From: JAFAGX01 sp035623335
GTDB lineage: Bacteria; Acidobacteriota; Terriglobia; Terriglobales; Acidobacteriaceae
Assembly: GCA_035623335.1 (NCBI GenBank)
Contig: DASPTQ010000320.1
Location: 1 to 64,000 of the forward strand
Direction of reading: 5' to 3'
Length of the DNA: 64,000 nt
Below, one piece after another: positions 37,435 to 46,174 of the stretch. The notes beneath the pieces were generated by a model, which was not told where the DNA came from, searched no databases, and worked only from the letters and a program-made list of their open reading frames with translations. The position numbers and the translations under genes are program-made. The first letter of the stretch is position 1, and every line of letters begins with the position of its first letter.

Positions 37435-38265
37435 TCATGTAGGATGAGAGGTTCCAGGCTGGTTGCGCTTGATGGCAGTAGCTTCACGACCGAGTCGTGC
37501 GAGGAGTTCAGAGGCTATCCCTGGACCGCAAGCGATGAGTCCTTTGAGCAAGGGATCGTGCTGATTGCAGAGAAGCGGGCCTTGATCGAGGGTGGTCACA
37601 AATCCGCCATTGCTTTCGATCAGCGCCACTCCCGCGGCTACATCCCATTCATGCTTGGGCACCAAAGTGAAGGTGGCGTCCGCCAAACCGGCGGACACGA
37701 GTGCCAGCTTGTAGGCTACGGAGCCAACCGGCCGGATCTCGAAGTCCGCGCCTTCGAACCGCTTCCACTCGCCGCGGCGCACTTCACTGCGGCTGGCCAA
37801 CACCACCGCGCCCTGCAAACGATTTCGCGGGCTAAGTTTGGTGGGCTTTCCATTGTAGGTCACACCGCATCCGAGAGCTCCCAGGAAGGTCTCCTTGGTA
37901 GCCGGATTGTAGATTCCGCCGGCCACCGGGCGGCCATCTTCGACCATGGCCACGGAAGTGCAAAACTCGGGGATCCCGGCGACGAATTCGCGCGTTCCAT
38001 CCAGCGGATCGACAACCCAAACCCGGCGTTTTTCGAGTCGTAACCGATCATCGACGGTTTCTTCGGAAAGCCAACCTTCCTGATCGCGTAGCAGTTCCTG
38101 GCGCAACACCGCATCGATCTGGCGATCGGCTTCGGTCACCGGATCATGACCAGCCTTGTACTCGGCCTCGATCTTTCCCAGAGTGAAGCGGCTAAAAACT
38201 TCCGCGGCAGCCTGGAGAGAGGTTTGGATGCGCCGCAGAGTTTGCTCAGCCAATGAAGTGACCAT
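37435..38265 (-). CDS. Inositol monophosphatase-family phosphatase, likely 3'(2'),5'-bisphosphate nucleotidase
   Basis: A 276-residue magnesium-dependent phosphatase. The metal sites are visible: GHDPVTEADRQID, the Glu pair in WLSEET, WVVDPLDGTREFVAGIPEF, and HEWDVAAGVALIESNGG. The family includes inositol monophosphatase, histidinol phosphatase and CysQ. Position directly behind the sulfate-activation genes (22 bp after the TauE/SafE gene) supports a CysQ-like role in removing PAP or controlling PAPS, but this is inferred from context. Confidence 0.87.
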   Translation of the reverse strand: MVTSLAEQTLRRIQTSLQAAAEVFSRFTLGKIEAEYKAGHDPVTEADRQIDAVLRQELLRDQEGWLSEETVDDRLRLEKRRVWVVDPLDGTREFVAGIPEFCTSVAMVEDGRPVAGGIYNPATKETFLGALGCGVTYNGKPTKLSPRNRLQGAVVLASRSEVRRGEWKRFEGADFEIRPVGSVAYKLALVSAGLADATFTLVPKHEWDVAAGVALIESNGGFVTTLDQGPLLCNQHDPLLKGLIACGPGIASELLARLGREATAIKRNQPGTSHPT

Positions 38266-38287
38266 GAACCAGACAACATTGAGGCGC

Positions 38288-39055
38288 TCACGCCCACAGC
38301 ATGCGTGCGCCGGTCGCCAGCAGCACGGCGCAGAGAAGGCGCCGAAGCCAAGGCACGGGCATACGCGTACTCAGATGAGAGCCGAGCAAACCTCCAGGAA
38401 TCGAGCCAATCACCAGCATGCTGACCAGGGAGGAATCCACGTTCCCCATCTTGAAATGAAGAAAGCTGGTCACTCCCGTCAGCAGAACGGCATGCACAAT
38501 GTCGGTGCCGACCATCACCTTTGGGGAAAAGCTGTAGAACAGCAGCAACAGCATCATGATGATGCTGCCCGAACCAACCGAGGTCATGCCTACCAGGAAG
38601 CCGGCCAGGAGTCCGATGGCCGACACCCCGATCATCGACTTCATGGTCGGCGGGCGATTGGTGACCCGCTCTTCAATCTGGGATTGAAACATCAACAGCG
38701 TGGGCACCAGTATCAGCAGGACTCCCACGGTCGTGGTGATGAACGTGTTCACTCCGCTGCCGTACGCCTGCCGCAGAGCTCGGAGCAACCCGACCCCTAG
38801 CAGGGAGCCCGGAATACTGCCCGCGGCCAGGCCCAGGACCACCTTCTTTCGTACCGTTCCTTTGGTGAAATGTACGTAGCTCGAACCAATCTTGGTGAGG
38901 AAATTGAACAGCGCATCCGATCCCACGGCCACAATGGGCGGCACGTGCAGCGCGAAGATCAGAATGGGCAGCAGGAGGACGCCACCGCCCACGCCGGTCA
39001 TACCAATCAGCGCACCGACGAAGAAGCCGATGATGATCTTGGCTACAATCAGCAT
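38288..39055 (-). CDS. TauE/SafE-family sulfur anion transporter
   Basis: A 255-residue membrane protein with about eight helices. The two half-repeats are visible: GALIGMTGVGGGVLLLPIL near the N-terminus and GFLVGMTSVGSGSIIMMLLL in the middle, each with the Gly-rich turn of TauE/SafE (DUF81) proteins. These move sulfite, sulfoacetate or related anions. It lies 39 bp after the sulfate adenylyltransferase gene, so a role in sulfate uptake or sulfite export is inferred. Confidence 0.88.
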   Translation of the reverse strand: MLIVAKIIIGFFVGALIGMTGVGGGVLLLPILIFALHVPPIVAVGSDALFNFLTKIGSSYVHFTKGTVRKKVVLGLAAGSIPGSLLGVGLLRALRQAYGSGVNTFITTTVGVLLILVPTLLMFQSQIEERVTNRPPTMKSMIGVSAIGLLAGFLVGMTSVGSGSIIMMLLLLFYSFSPKVMVGTDIVHAVLLTGVTSFLHFKMGNVDSSLVSMLVIGSIPGGLLGSHLSTRMPVPWLRRLLCAVLLATGARMLWA

Positions 39056-39094
39056 ACCTACTCGTAGGCTCGAGCTCGAGCGCGGTGGAGTTGA

Positions 39095-40849
39095 CTAACC
39101 GTGACTGCCGTTGACGCCGATGAAGCCCTCACGCTCCAGATACAACAAAATCTCCTGCACTGCTTCTTCCGGGGTGAGGTCGGCGGTGTTGATCACAACC
39201 TGGGCATCCTTGGGTTCTTCGTACGGATCGGAGATCCCGGTAAACTCCGGAATGATTCCTGCGCGCGCCTTGGCATAAAGTCCCTTGCGATCGCGCTGTT
39301 CGCAAATTTCAAGCGGCGTAGCGACGTGCACCAGGATGAAGCCTCCGACCGGCTCAATCATGGCGCGCACCTGCTTACGGACCGTGTCATAGGGGGCAAT
39401 CGGAGCGCAGATGGCGATGCCACCGTTCTTGGTGATCTCGGCGGCGACGTAACCGATGCGCCGGATATTGATGTCGCGATGCTCCTTGGAAAATCCAAGC
39501 TCCGAAGAAAGATGCTTGCGCACCAGATCGCCATCGAGGAGAGACACCGGCCGGCCTCCCGCCTCGAGAAATTTCGTCACCAGCACGTTGGCGATGGTCG
39601 ATTTGCCCGAGCCGGAGAGGCCGGTAAAGAAAATCGTCAGGCCCTGTCTGTGCCGCGGCGGGAAGCTGCGCCGCAATTCGTCGACAACCTCGGGGTAGGT
39701 AAACCATCCGGGAATTTCGCGGCCCTCGTTGAGGCGCTGGCGCAGTTCCGTTCCCGAGATATTCAGCACGCGCGAACCGTTCGGCACCTCGTTGTCAGGA
39801 ACGTAATAACCCTGGTCCTCTAGGTACACCATCATGTTGAACGGAACCATGGTCACGCCGACGGCGGCTTCGTGCTGCTTGAAGAGCTCCTGTGCCTGAT
39901 AGGGTCCATAAAAGGGCTTGCCATCGCGGTCTTTGCCCGGACCGGCGTGATCTCGGCCGACGATCATGTGCGTGGCGCCGTGGTTCTTGCGAATGAGGGC
40001 GTGCCAAATGGCTTCGCGAGGTCCACCCATGCGCATCGCCAGGGGAAGCAGGGAGAGCTTGACCGTCCCGGTTGGAAATTTGGGAAGCAGCAGCTGGTAG
40101 CAGCGAACCCTGGTGAAATAGTCTACGTCGCCAGGCTTGGTCATTCCCACTGAAGGGTGAATCAACAAGCTGGCGCCGACTTGTTTGGCAGCGCGGAAGG
40201 TAAGCTCAACGTGCGCGCGGTGCATGGGATTGCGAGTTTGAAAAGCCACCACGCGACGCCATCCCAGACGCGTAAACTCCGCCCGCACTTCGGCGGGAGT
40301 CAGGCGCAAGGTACGAAAATCATAATGCGAAGGCATCTGCGTGCCTTCCAGGCGTCCACCGACGTACCAGGGATGCGCTTGGTGCAGCAAATAATCCACA
40401 CCCGGATGGGCAGGGCTGACGGTGCCAAAGACGGCTTCCGCCTCGGCCTTGCGGTCCGGCTTCCAAACCTCCTCCACCTCGAGCAACGCCAGCATCACAC
40501 CTTCCGGATCACGCAGGGCGACTTTGCTCGTGCCCGGTTGTAGGCTCTGGGCGAAGCTTTCCGTGACATCGAGCGTAATCGGAATGGGCCAAAGCACGCC
40601 GCTCCCCAACTGCATCCGATGACATACGCCCTCATAGTCGTTGCGCTTCAAAAAGCCGGTGAGCGGAGAGAACCCGCCGCTCAACAGCAACTCCAGATCG
40701 CAAATCTGGCGTGCCGTCAGATCCCAGGACGGCCATTCCCGCGAATGCACTTTCAGTTCGAGGACTCGTTCTGGTGAGGCCGTGAGGTTCACGAGCGTTC
40801 CTCCATGTGGCGCAACCAGATGGCTTATTGGCGCTGTCAAACGATCCAC
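39095..40849 (-). CDS. Bifunctional sulfate adenylyltransferase / adenylylsulfate kinase
   Basis: A 584-residue fusion that activates sulfate to APS and then PAPS. The N-terminal part (1-395) is ATP sulfurylase with FQTRNPMHRAHVELTFRA and GRDHAGPGKDRDGKPFYGPY. The C-terminal part (400-584) is APS kinase with the P-loop FFTGLSGSGKSTIANVL, LLDGDLVRKHLSSELGFSKE, and VATPLEICEQRD. It heads the sulfate operon with the TauE/SafE and CysQ-like genes. The leader contains three short complementary segments that could form alternative hairpins. Confidence 0.94.
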   Translation of the reverse strand: MDRLTAPISHLVAPHGGTLVNLTASPERVLELKVHSREWPSWDLTARQICDLELLLSGGFSPLTGFLKRNDYEGVCHRMQLGSGVLWPIPITLDVTESFAQSLQPGTSKVALRDPEGVMLALLEVEEVWKPDRKAEAEAVFGTVSPAHPGVDYLLHQAHPWYVGGRLEGTQMPSHYDFRTLRLTPAEVRAEFTRLGWRRVVAFQTRNPMHRAHVELTFRAAKQVGASLLIHPSVGMTKPGDVDYFTRVRCYQLLLPKFPTGTVKLSLLPLAMRMGGPREAIWHALIRKNHGATHMIVGRDHAGPGKDRDGKPFYGPYQAQELFKQHEAAVGVTMVPFNMMVYLEDQGYYVPDNEVPNGSRVLNISGTELRQRLNEGREIPGWFTYPEVVDELRRSFPPRHRQGLTIFFTGLSGSGKSTIANVLVTKFLEAGGRPVSLLDGDLVRKHLSSELGFSKEHRDINIRRIGYVAAEITKNGGIAICAPIAPYDTVRKQVRAMIEPVGGFILVHVATPLEICEQRDRKGLYAKARAGIIPEFTGISDPYEEPKDAQVVINTADLTPEEAVQEILLYLEREGFIGVNGSHG

Positions 40850-41220
40850 CTTTCGAGTTATTGATTGTGTTCCGCGATCGTAGATGCCTGGCGTACCCGC
40901 CAGAGTTCTGAAGCTGGCGTATCTGAGGGCTACCCGCCAATCCCGCCGATGCGCGCGCCCAGTTCCGCGCGGAAGGCGATGGATTCCCTAAGAATTACCT
41001 GGCCGACTGGATCGACTCAATAGTCTGCAAATCTCATTCCTTTACTAAGGTATCCGATCTCGGTAAACCTGTGCCAGCACTTCTTTTAGGGAAGACAGAG
41101 TTTGATCGGGCTGCCCGGTGTGCAAACTTTTGCCACAAAATTCTAACTGAACCTGCGTTCCCGCCAGCCTCACATGCAAGAGCGTCCGCGGCTGGATCGA
41201 GGTTTTTTCCCGTTATCGCC
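40850..41220. other. Intergenic leader of the sulfate operon
   Basis: 371 bp between the sulfate adenylyltransferase start and the GT2 stop. Apart from the alternative hairpins at 40888-40919 I see no gene or known riboswitch; the SAM riboswitch cores I looked for are not present. Confidence 0.45.
40888..40919 (-). promoter_or_regulatory. Mutually exclusive hairpins in the sulfate operon leader
   Basis: In transcript order (minus strand) CGCCAG (40919-40914), CTGGCG (40903-40898) and CGCCAG (40893-40888) follow each other, ending 39 bp before the ATG. The middle segment can pair with either flank, giving two exclusive 6-bp stems with loops of 10 and 4 bases. This could be a small regulatory switch, but the stems are short and could be chance. 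Confidence 0.35.
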
Positions 41221-41958
41221 TCAGCGCGGGAGTTCAGGGGGCGCGGTTTGCGTCTTGGTTGTCCTTGCGCTCTCTTTCCAGGAATACTTCAGTAGGCACC
41301 ACACGGCCTGCACACCGTCGTGCCAGCCGATTTTCTTCCCCTCTTCATAAGTGCGGCCCCAGTAGCTGATCCCGACCTCGTAGATTCTGAGACGGCGCTT
41401 GGCAACCTTGATGGTAATTTCCGGCTCAAAGCCAAATCGGTCTTCTTCGATCGGAATGGATTGGATCACGACCCGGCGGAAGGCTTTGTAGCAGGTCTCC
41501 ATATCGGTGAGATTGATGTTGGTCAAACAATTGGAAAGCAGCGTAAGCAGGCGATTGCCGACCGAGTGCCAGAAGTACAGCACGCGATGGGGCGCGCCGC
41601 CCAAAAAACGCGAACCATACACCACATCGGCCTTGCCTTGGATCAGGGGATCGAGCAGCGTCTGATAGTCGCTCGGATCATATTCGAGATCGGCGTCTTG
41701 TACGATCACGAAGTCACCGCGGGCTTCGGCGATGCCGCGTCGTAGCGCGGCTCCCTTGCCTGAATTGCGGGTTTGTAACAAGACCCTTATCTGTGGGTAC
41801 TGTTTCTCGAGTTCGAGAAGAGTCTCTCGCGAGCCGTCGTCAGACCCGTCGTCGATGCAAAGCAACTCGATTTCGAAAGGAACTGCCAGCACACGTTCGA
41901 CGGCTTGCCGCAACGTGGCCTGCTCGTTGTAAACGGGCATCACAACGGTCAATTTCAT
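41221..41958 (-). CDS. Glycosyltransferase family 2 (dolichyl/polyprenyl-phosphate sugar synthase-like)
   Basis: A 245-residue cytoplasmic GT-A enzyme. It has MKLTVVMPVYNEQATL, the nucleotide site LLCIDDGSDDGS, NSGKGAALRRGIAEARG, the metal-binding DADLEYDP, and the GSRF and LTDMETCYKAFRR blocks of DPM1/GtrB-like enzymes. It lacks C-terminal membrane helices. It would supply lipid-linked sugars for GT-C enzymes such as the GT39-like protein at 12.6 kb; that link is inferred. Confidence 0.9.
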   Translation of the reverse strand: MKLTVVMPVYNEQATLRQAVERVLAVPFEIELLCIDDGSDDGSRETLLELEKQYPQIRVLLQTRNSGKGAALRRGIAEARGDFVIVQDADLEYDPSDYQTLLDPLIQGKADVVYGSRFLGGAPHRVLYFWHSVGNRLLTLLSNCLTNINLTDMETCYKAFRRVVIQSIPIEEDRFGFEPEITIKVAKRRLRIYEVGISYWGRTYEEGKKIGWHDGVQAVWCLLKYSWKESARTTKTQTAPPELPR

Positions 41959-42143
41959 GGCGGAAAAAAGTTGCTCTACTGTGGACGATCCCTGCCGAAG
42001 CGAGCCTTGGCCTGAGCCTTCTTTCGCCCCCGGTTTCGCCTCGGAAGAGCGGCAAAATTTTCAACAGTACGAAGGTGTAATTAGTACCATGTTCCCTTAC
42101 ACGATCCAGAAATTTTTGACCTCACCGGGTACCCCTCAGAAGT

Positions 42144-42192
42144 GACGATCCCCATCGACAGGCCGCACCCCTAGGGCGACCTGTGGATCGTT
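42144..42192. repeat. Long interrupted hairpin
   Basis: ACGATCC (42145-42151) pairs with GGATCGT (42185-42191). Inside it ACAGG (42158-42162) pairs with CCTGT (42180-42184), then CGC with GCG. A 6-base bulge separates the two stems. There is no T-run, so it is more likely a structured RNA or a protein-binding site than a terminator. Confidence 0.5.
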
Positions 42193-42204
42193 CTGACCAC
42201 CAAC

Positions 42205-42573
42205 TTAGACAGCTCGCCAGTGCCGGGCGTGATTTTCCACCCCGCCAAAACCCAGCAGGTCCTCACCCTTAGACTCGTCTACGGCTTTAGTTTTTCGTAA
42301 CTTAGCCAGCCATCGCCGCCATTCCCGGCGAGTGAAGAACAGGTGAAAGGGGTTGCCTGGGACCCGAATCGACCTTCCTCGAGCTCTGGATTCCTGGCAT
42401 ATGTGGAAAAAACCAGGTCTGACGAGGACCTCCTGGCAGCGTACATGCACCCGAGAAAACTGACAATCAAGCGTAGAAAGTTTCGTTTCTTCTTCGTTGG
42501 CTAAATGCGACCCACCGGGCAAGTCTCTGTCCGGGCGTCGAGTTTGGAAAACCGGGGGGAGGACCAGCGTCAA
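42205..42573 (-). CDS. Doubtful hypothetical protein
   Basis: A 122-residue frame. Its central part (CQEVLVRPGFFHICQES, then RVPGNPFHLFFTRREWRRWL) reads like a folded, amphipathic protein, while the first 25 residues look non-coding. A later non-ATG start is possible. No family recognised. Confidence 0.28.
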   Translation of the reverse strand: MTLVLPPVFQTRRPDRDLPGGSHLANEEETKLSTLDCQFSRVHVRCQEVLVRPGFFHICQESRARGRSIRVPGNPFHLFFTRREWRRWLAKLRKTKAVDESKGEDLLGFGGVENHARHWRAV

Positions 42574-42741
42574 AGCTGGTCGCGTGGAGTTCGGGGAGCA
42601 GGCGGCCCCCAGCAGTACTCGAGGGTGGCCAATCGACCGTCGTCCTGCCGACGCCGTTCATCCTTTGCCGGGGTACCTTGGCTCTCTCCACTTAGAACAC
42701 AACCGCCTGAGGGCGACTCTGTCAAACCAGGAGCTTAGGTT

Positions 42742-43137
42742 ATGAAAATCAAACCCATACACCTGGGTCCGCGGGAGCAGCAAATCGCCGATCTGCTGCT
42801 CGAGGGCTGTGACAATGCGGAAATTGCCAAACAGCTAAACATGGCACGACGCACCGTCAAGGCGCATTTCAATCGGCTGTTTTTGCGCTTTGGCATCAGA
42901 AGCGGAATCAAGCGAGTCAAACTCGCGACACTCTTATATCGGAGGCAACTATGCTTGGAAGGGAGCGCAACGGAGTCAGGACACCCAGTGAAAGAGAGCA
43001 GCGAGTCATCGAGCTCGTTGCACAAGGACTCAAGAATAGCGAGGTTGCGCAAGCCATCGGAACCACCGAACACGTCGTCAAAAACTATCTTCGGACTATC
43101 TATGACAAGCTCGGGCTCTGGAATCGGGTCGAATTAG
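42742..43137 (+). CDS. LuxR-type helix-turn-helix protein, upstream member of an overlapping pair
   Basis: A 131-residue protein. Residues 8-70 are a LuxR/GerE DNA-binding domain: LGPREQQIADLLLEGCDNAE, IAKQLNMARRTVKAHFNRLF, ending in VKLATLLYRR. No receiver or sensor domain precedes it. The tail after residue 72 is Ser-rich and without predicted fold, because it is encoded in a different frame of the next gene's HTH region. A stand-alone HTH protein of this kind may act as a DNA-binding accessory or dimer partner. Confidence 0.75.
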   Translation: MKIKPIHLGPREQQIADLLLEGCDNAEIAKQLNMARRTVKAHFNRLFLRFGIRSGIKRVKLATLLYRRQLCLEGSATESGHPVKESSESSSSLHKDSRIARLRKPSEPPNTSSKTIFGLSMTSSGSGIGSN

Positions 43138-43175
43138 CTTTGTGGTACGAGGCCCGGCGTCCCTTGAAAATATAG
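42951..43175 (+). CDS. LuxR-type helix-turn-helix protein, downstream overlapping gene
   Basis: A 74-residue stand-alone LuxR HTH domain: TPSEREQRVIELVAQGLKNS, EVAQAIGTTEHVVKNYLRTI, ending YDKLGLWNRVELALWYEARR. The ATG follows a near-ideal GGAGG site (42941-42945) located inside the upstream gene, so it is a true separate start. It overlaps the upstream gene by 187 bp in another frame. The domain is more diverged from the upstream HTH than a recent duplicate would be. Confidence 0.8.
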   Translation: MLGRERNGVRTPSEREQRVIELVAQGLKNSEVAQAIGTTEHVVKNYLRTIYDKLGLWNRVELALWYEARRPLKI

Positions 43176-43342
43176 CAACTCGATACGGTCGACGGAGTCG
43201 ACGGAAGGAGCCCCCCAAAACCGCGTCCTGTTTCGATCGAGGAACCGCCTAGGGTGTCGAGCCCGGTCTGTTCGCTGGCAAATCTCGTCGAGTGGGCCTA
43301 CGCAGAGGAGTATCTCGGTGACTCTGCTAGGGGGAGTGAAGT

Positions 43343-45082
43343 TTACTCGCAGGGCTTGCGCGCAGCAGGCTCGAACTGATCGAGTTGCGCGTCGCGTTGG
43401 GGAGCAATCTTCCCGTCCGGCGTTTTGCCGTACTGCTCGGATCCGGAGCAATAGTAGAGCGCCGTGTGCACATCTTCCCAGACGGGCAAGTTGGGGTTGC
43501 CGCCGTAGGTTGGGGCCGCCACCGGAGGCTGGGCTAAGCCGAGACCCACCAGGGCACGCTCGAACAAAGTGAGCGAAGGCTCCGGAGCTTTCATGCGCGC
43601 TCGGGCCGGTGCCTGATGCGGACTCCACCACAGAACCGCGAGCAGAAGTACAAGCACAGAAATGGTCACCGAGATGTCGCCTTGATGCCTGCCCAGCCAC
43701 CGTTTGCTGGGCTGAGCGTCCTTGACCGAGTCGAGCCAGGTGCGCGCTTTCGTCGCCGACGTCCAGGGCGATGATTGCCAAGCAGAGTTCTCTTGTTCTA
43801 GAAGAATTCGAGGTTGGCTGTTGGGCTCGGCTTCGGCTTCTGCCTCGGAGGGCTTGGAGTCAGTGGCTAGGGCCGCACTGCCGTCGACCGCCGGGGAGAC
43901 CTGGCCCGCGGCCAAATCAGAAACAGGCAGGATCTCTTCGGGAACGGCCGGAGCAGGTTCGCCGGCGAGAAGAAATTTGGGCGTGGGTTGTGGCTCGCCG
44001 CTAGGCTCCTGAGGAGTCTGTGCCGCGGCAAACTCGACTGCACGCGGGGTTCCGCATCGTCCGCAGAAGCTCTCGTCCTCGGCAAAGAGAAATCCGCATT
44101 GCCCACAGGCGGAACTCAGTTGAGCATTCGACTCGGATCGGTTCGACCCACTGGCGGTGGTTGGCTGGGGCTCTGTCACCTCCGGCGCGCTTGCCGCCAG
44201 CGGTTCCTCCTGCTTGGTTGTGTTTGTCGCGCCAGGTGCAATGGACAGTTGCTCCAACAAGTTGGAAATGTCCGGCAGTCCTTCCGGGGAAAGATTCGCA
44301 GCCGATCTCTCTCTCTCTTCCAGTACCGACGCCGAACTCGATCCTAGGTTCATGGGCGCCACTTGAGCGATCATGGGCGCAGCGTCGGTGGTGAGGCGCT
44401 GAAGCTGCGGTTTCAACCGCTCGAGAGCCTCGAGCAGGACGGCATGCTCTTTGGCCAGAGTCTGCTTCCATTGCGCTTCGGCCGCACGTACCACCGCTTC
44501 CCCCATCAAATTCGCCATGACGTGGCAGCTTTGCATCTGGTGAGCGGCCACCAATTCTGTTTCCGGAAAACTCAGTTGCAAGAAACCGGACATGGTCGTC
44601 GGATCGTAGAACGGAAACAGAATGGGATTGGGAGTATCCCCTTGGAGATGCTCCCGGCGAATGTCGTTGGGAGAGGCTTGGCGGTCTTTGTCTTTCCGCA
44701 ATAACTCCGCGATATTGTCCGGGACAGCAACGATGGCGCCGGCGAGGGAGGCCAAGGTGCCCGCCGCCGCACAGTACTCGAGACGGTCATTGCGGAGGAA
44801 CGCTACGGCAATTGCCGTCGCACTCGTGATTTTTCCCAGTCGCTCCACGATCACTTTGGCGGCTGCGGAAACGTCCGAAAGCGACCGAAGCAACTCTTGA
44901 GCTTCAGCGATCTCCACTAGAGTCGCCGCCGGATCCAGCTTCTTTTGCGACTGCCTGTTCTGCTGCTGCAGAATGAAGGCGGCTTCCAGCATCTGTTCGA
45001 ACGTTGTTTGATCGAGCGCGGGCATTGTAAACACGTTGGCTACTTGTGGCTCCACCTTGGCCTTTTTCCTTCGTCGTTTCAA
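43343..45082 (-). CDS. GAF-like, zinc-ribbon, single-span membrane protein
   Basis: A 579-residue protein of unknown function. A coiled N-terminal region leads into a GAF-like domain (about 45-210: RSLSDVSAAAKVIVERLGKI, FLRNDRLEYCAAAGTL, then FPFYDPTTMSGFLQLSF). A Pro/Glu/Ser-rich linker contains a zinc ribbon (CGQCGFLFAEDESFCGRC). One transmembrane helix (VTISVLVLLLAVLWW) is followed by about 90 residues outside with YYCSGSEQYGKTPDGK and a final Cys. This looks like a membrane-anchored sensor; no output domain is visible. Confidence 0.8.
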   Translation of the reverse strand: MKRRRKKAKVEPQVANVFTMPALDQTTFEQMLEAAFILQQQNRQSQKKLDPAATLVEIAEAQELLRSLSDVSAAAKVIVERLGKITSATAIAVAFLRNDRLEYCAAAGTLASLAGAIVAVPDNIAELLRKDKDRQASPNDIRREHLQGDTPNPILFPFYDPTTMSGFLQLSFPETELVAAHQMQSCHVMANLMGEAVVRAAEAQWKQTLAKEHAVLLEALERLKPQLQRLTTDAAPMIAQVAPMNLGSSSASVLEERERSAANLSPEGLPDISNLLEQLSIAPGATNTTKQEEPLAASAPEVTEPQPTTASGSNRSESNAQLSSACGQCGFLFAEDESFCGRCGTPRAVEFAAAQTPQEPSGEPQPTPKFLLAGEPAPAVPEEILPVSDLAAGQVSPAVDGSAALATDSKPSEAEAEAEPNSQPRILLEQENSAWQSSPWTSATKARTWLDSVKDAQPSKRWLGRHQGDISVTISVLVLLLAVLWWSPHQAPARARMKAPEPSLTLFERALVGLGLAQPPVAAPTYGGNPNLPVWEDVHTALYYCSGSEQYGKTPDGKIAPQRDAQLDQFEPAARKPCE

Positions 45083-45724
45083 ATACGGACGCTAGTGATG
45101 GTGCAATTGGCAATCCAAACGGGGCGGGCTGGCGTGTCGTCTCCAGATTCTACCAGTCGCGCTCAGGCAGAACCATAGTCATCTTCGCTTGGTTAACCCA
45201 TTCCAGGAATACGACTTACTGTTCCCTCCTTGCGGCGCAATATCTAGGTTACCGAAGAGTGAAACTGATTACTTCGATACCACCGGAGTTTCAATGTGCA
45301 AAGTTTTTCACTTGTTCGACGAAGGTTGTCGACTCCGGCCGGCGGTCGCCACTCCCTTCCAGGTTTTCCACAGGGCAGCAGCCACCTTCAAGGCAGGCAA
45401 GTCAGATTACGTCCGGCAGTGAAGGGCCGTTGCTCGAGGTAAGTCTTCTCCCTCGTTTTCGCGCTCTTCCGAAGCACTGCACCAGCTCGGTTGCAGGTGC
45501 CTGTGGAAAGCAGGCAAGTGACAGAAAAATCAGCGATTGAGAACGCGACAAGGCTGTTGACGGCGGTCGTCGTGATGGGGTAAACAGCTTAGTCCTTTGA
45601 AACGGTGGTTTGGCTGAGGCTATGCCGTCTCGTTGCTGGGTCTGAGCCAGTTTGCGGATTCGTAAGGCCTCGATGGGCGTGCTCAAGATCCTGAATCGTG
45701 GTGAACCGGACGGCCCGACTTTCC
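45083..45724. other. Intergenic region between divergent genes
   Basis: 642 bp. A possible sigma-70-like promoter for the downstream CheY-like gene (TTGACG at 45557, TAAACA at 45581, 18-bp spacer) is weak. Short frames here look non-coding. No known RNA recognised. Confidence 0.4.
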
Positions 45725-46174
45725 ATGGCTCCTTTTGACCCTAATCAAGATAGAGTTACGGTATTAGTTATCGAAGATAGTCCAGAAGTTCAACGCTATC
45801 TCCGCCTTCTTCTCGAACTCGACTACTACCACGTGGAGGTCGCCAGCAACGGAGAGGAGGCGCTCGAGCGCCTCGAGCAGGGGTGTACTCCCGAACTAGT
45901 ACTCCTCGACATGCAAATGCCTGGTATGGACGGACTCGAAACCTTGCAAAGAGTGAAGCATCTGCAACCCGGCTTGCAGGTGATCATCTGCTCGGGAGAA
46001 GACCATCCCGACACCATTCGACAAGCCATCTTGCTGGGGGCCCAAGCTTACTTGGTAAAGCCAGTCCCGCGTTTGTATCTGTCGGCAGCCGTCGAGGGTT
46101 GCCTAGCGCGCAGGCGAAGCGAGACGGCGGATTGCTTCATCCGCCCTTCGCGAATCGCCGAGCGACTCAATTGA
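45725..46174 (+). CDS. CheY-like response regulator
   Basis: A 149-residue single-domain receiver. Conserved features: VTVLVIEDSPEVQRYLRLLL (acidic pair), the phosphorylated Asp in ELVLLDMQMPGMDGLETL, the Ser in VIICSGEDHPD and the Lys in AYLVKPVPR. No output domain. The ATG at 45725 is preferred over an upstream GTG at 45698 because the fold begins here, although no clear ribosome binding site precedes either. No histidine kinase gene is in the window. Confidence 0.88.
   Translation: MAPFDPNQDRVTVLVIEDSPEVQRYLRLLLELDYYHVEVASNGEEALERLEQGCTPELVLLDMQMPGMDGLETLQRVKHLQPGLQVIICSGEDHPDTIRQAILLGAQAYLVKPVPRLYLSAAVEGCLARRRSETADCFIRPSRIAERLN

Larger units (their letters stand above)
41959..42741. other. 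Long intergenic region between divergent genes
   Basis: 783 bp. It holds a strong inverted repeat (42144-42192) and a doubtful minus-strand frame (42205-42573). No promoter pair or known RNA recognised. Confidence 0.45.

Noticed and set aside
40850..41220. SAM-type riboswitch in the sulfate operon leader
   Set aside because: None of the core sequences of SAM-I or SAM-II type switches could be seen; only short alternative stems.
45402..45686. Minus-strand frame from a TTG upstream of the CheY-like gene
   Set aside because: The first 30 residues look plausible, but the rest is low-complexity and there is no ribosome binding site.
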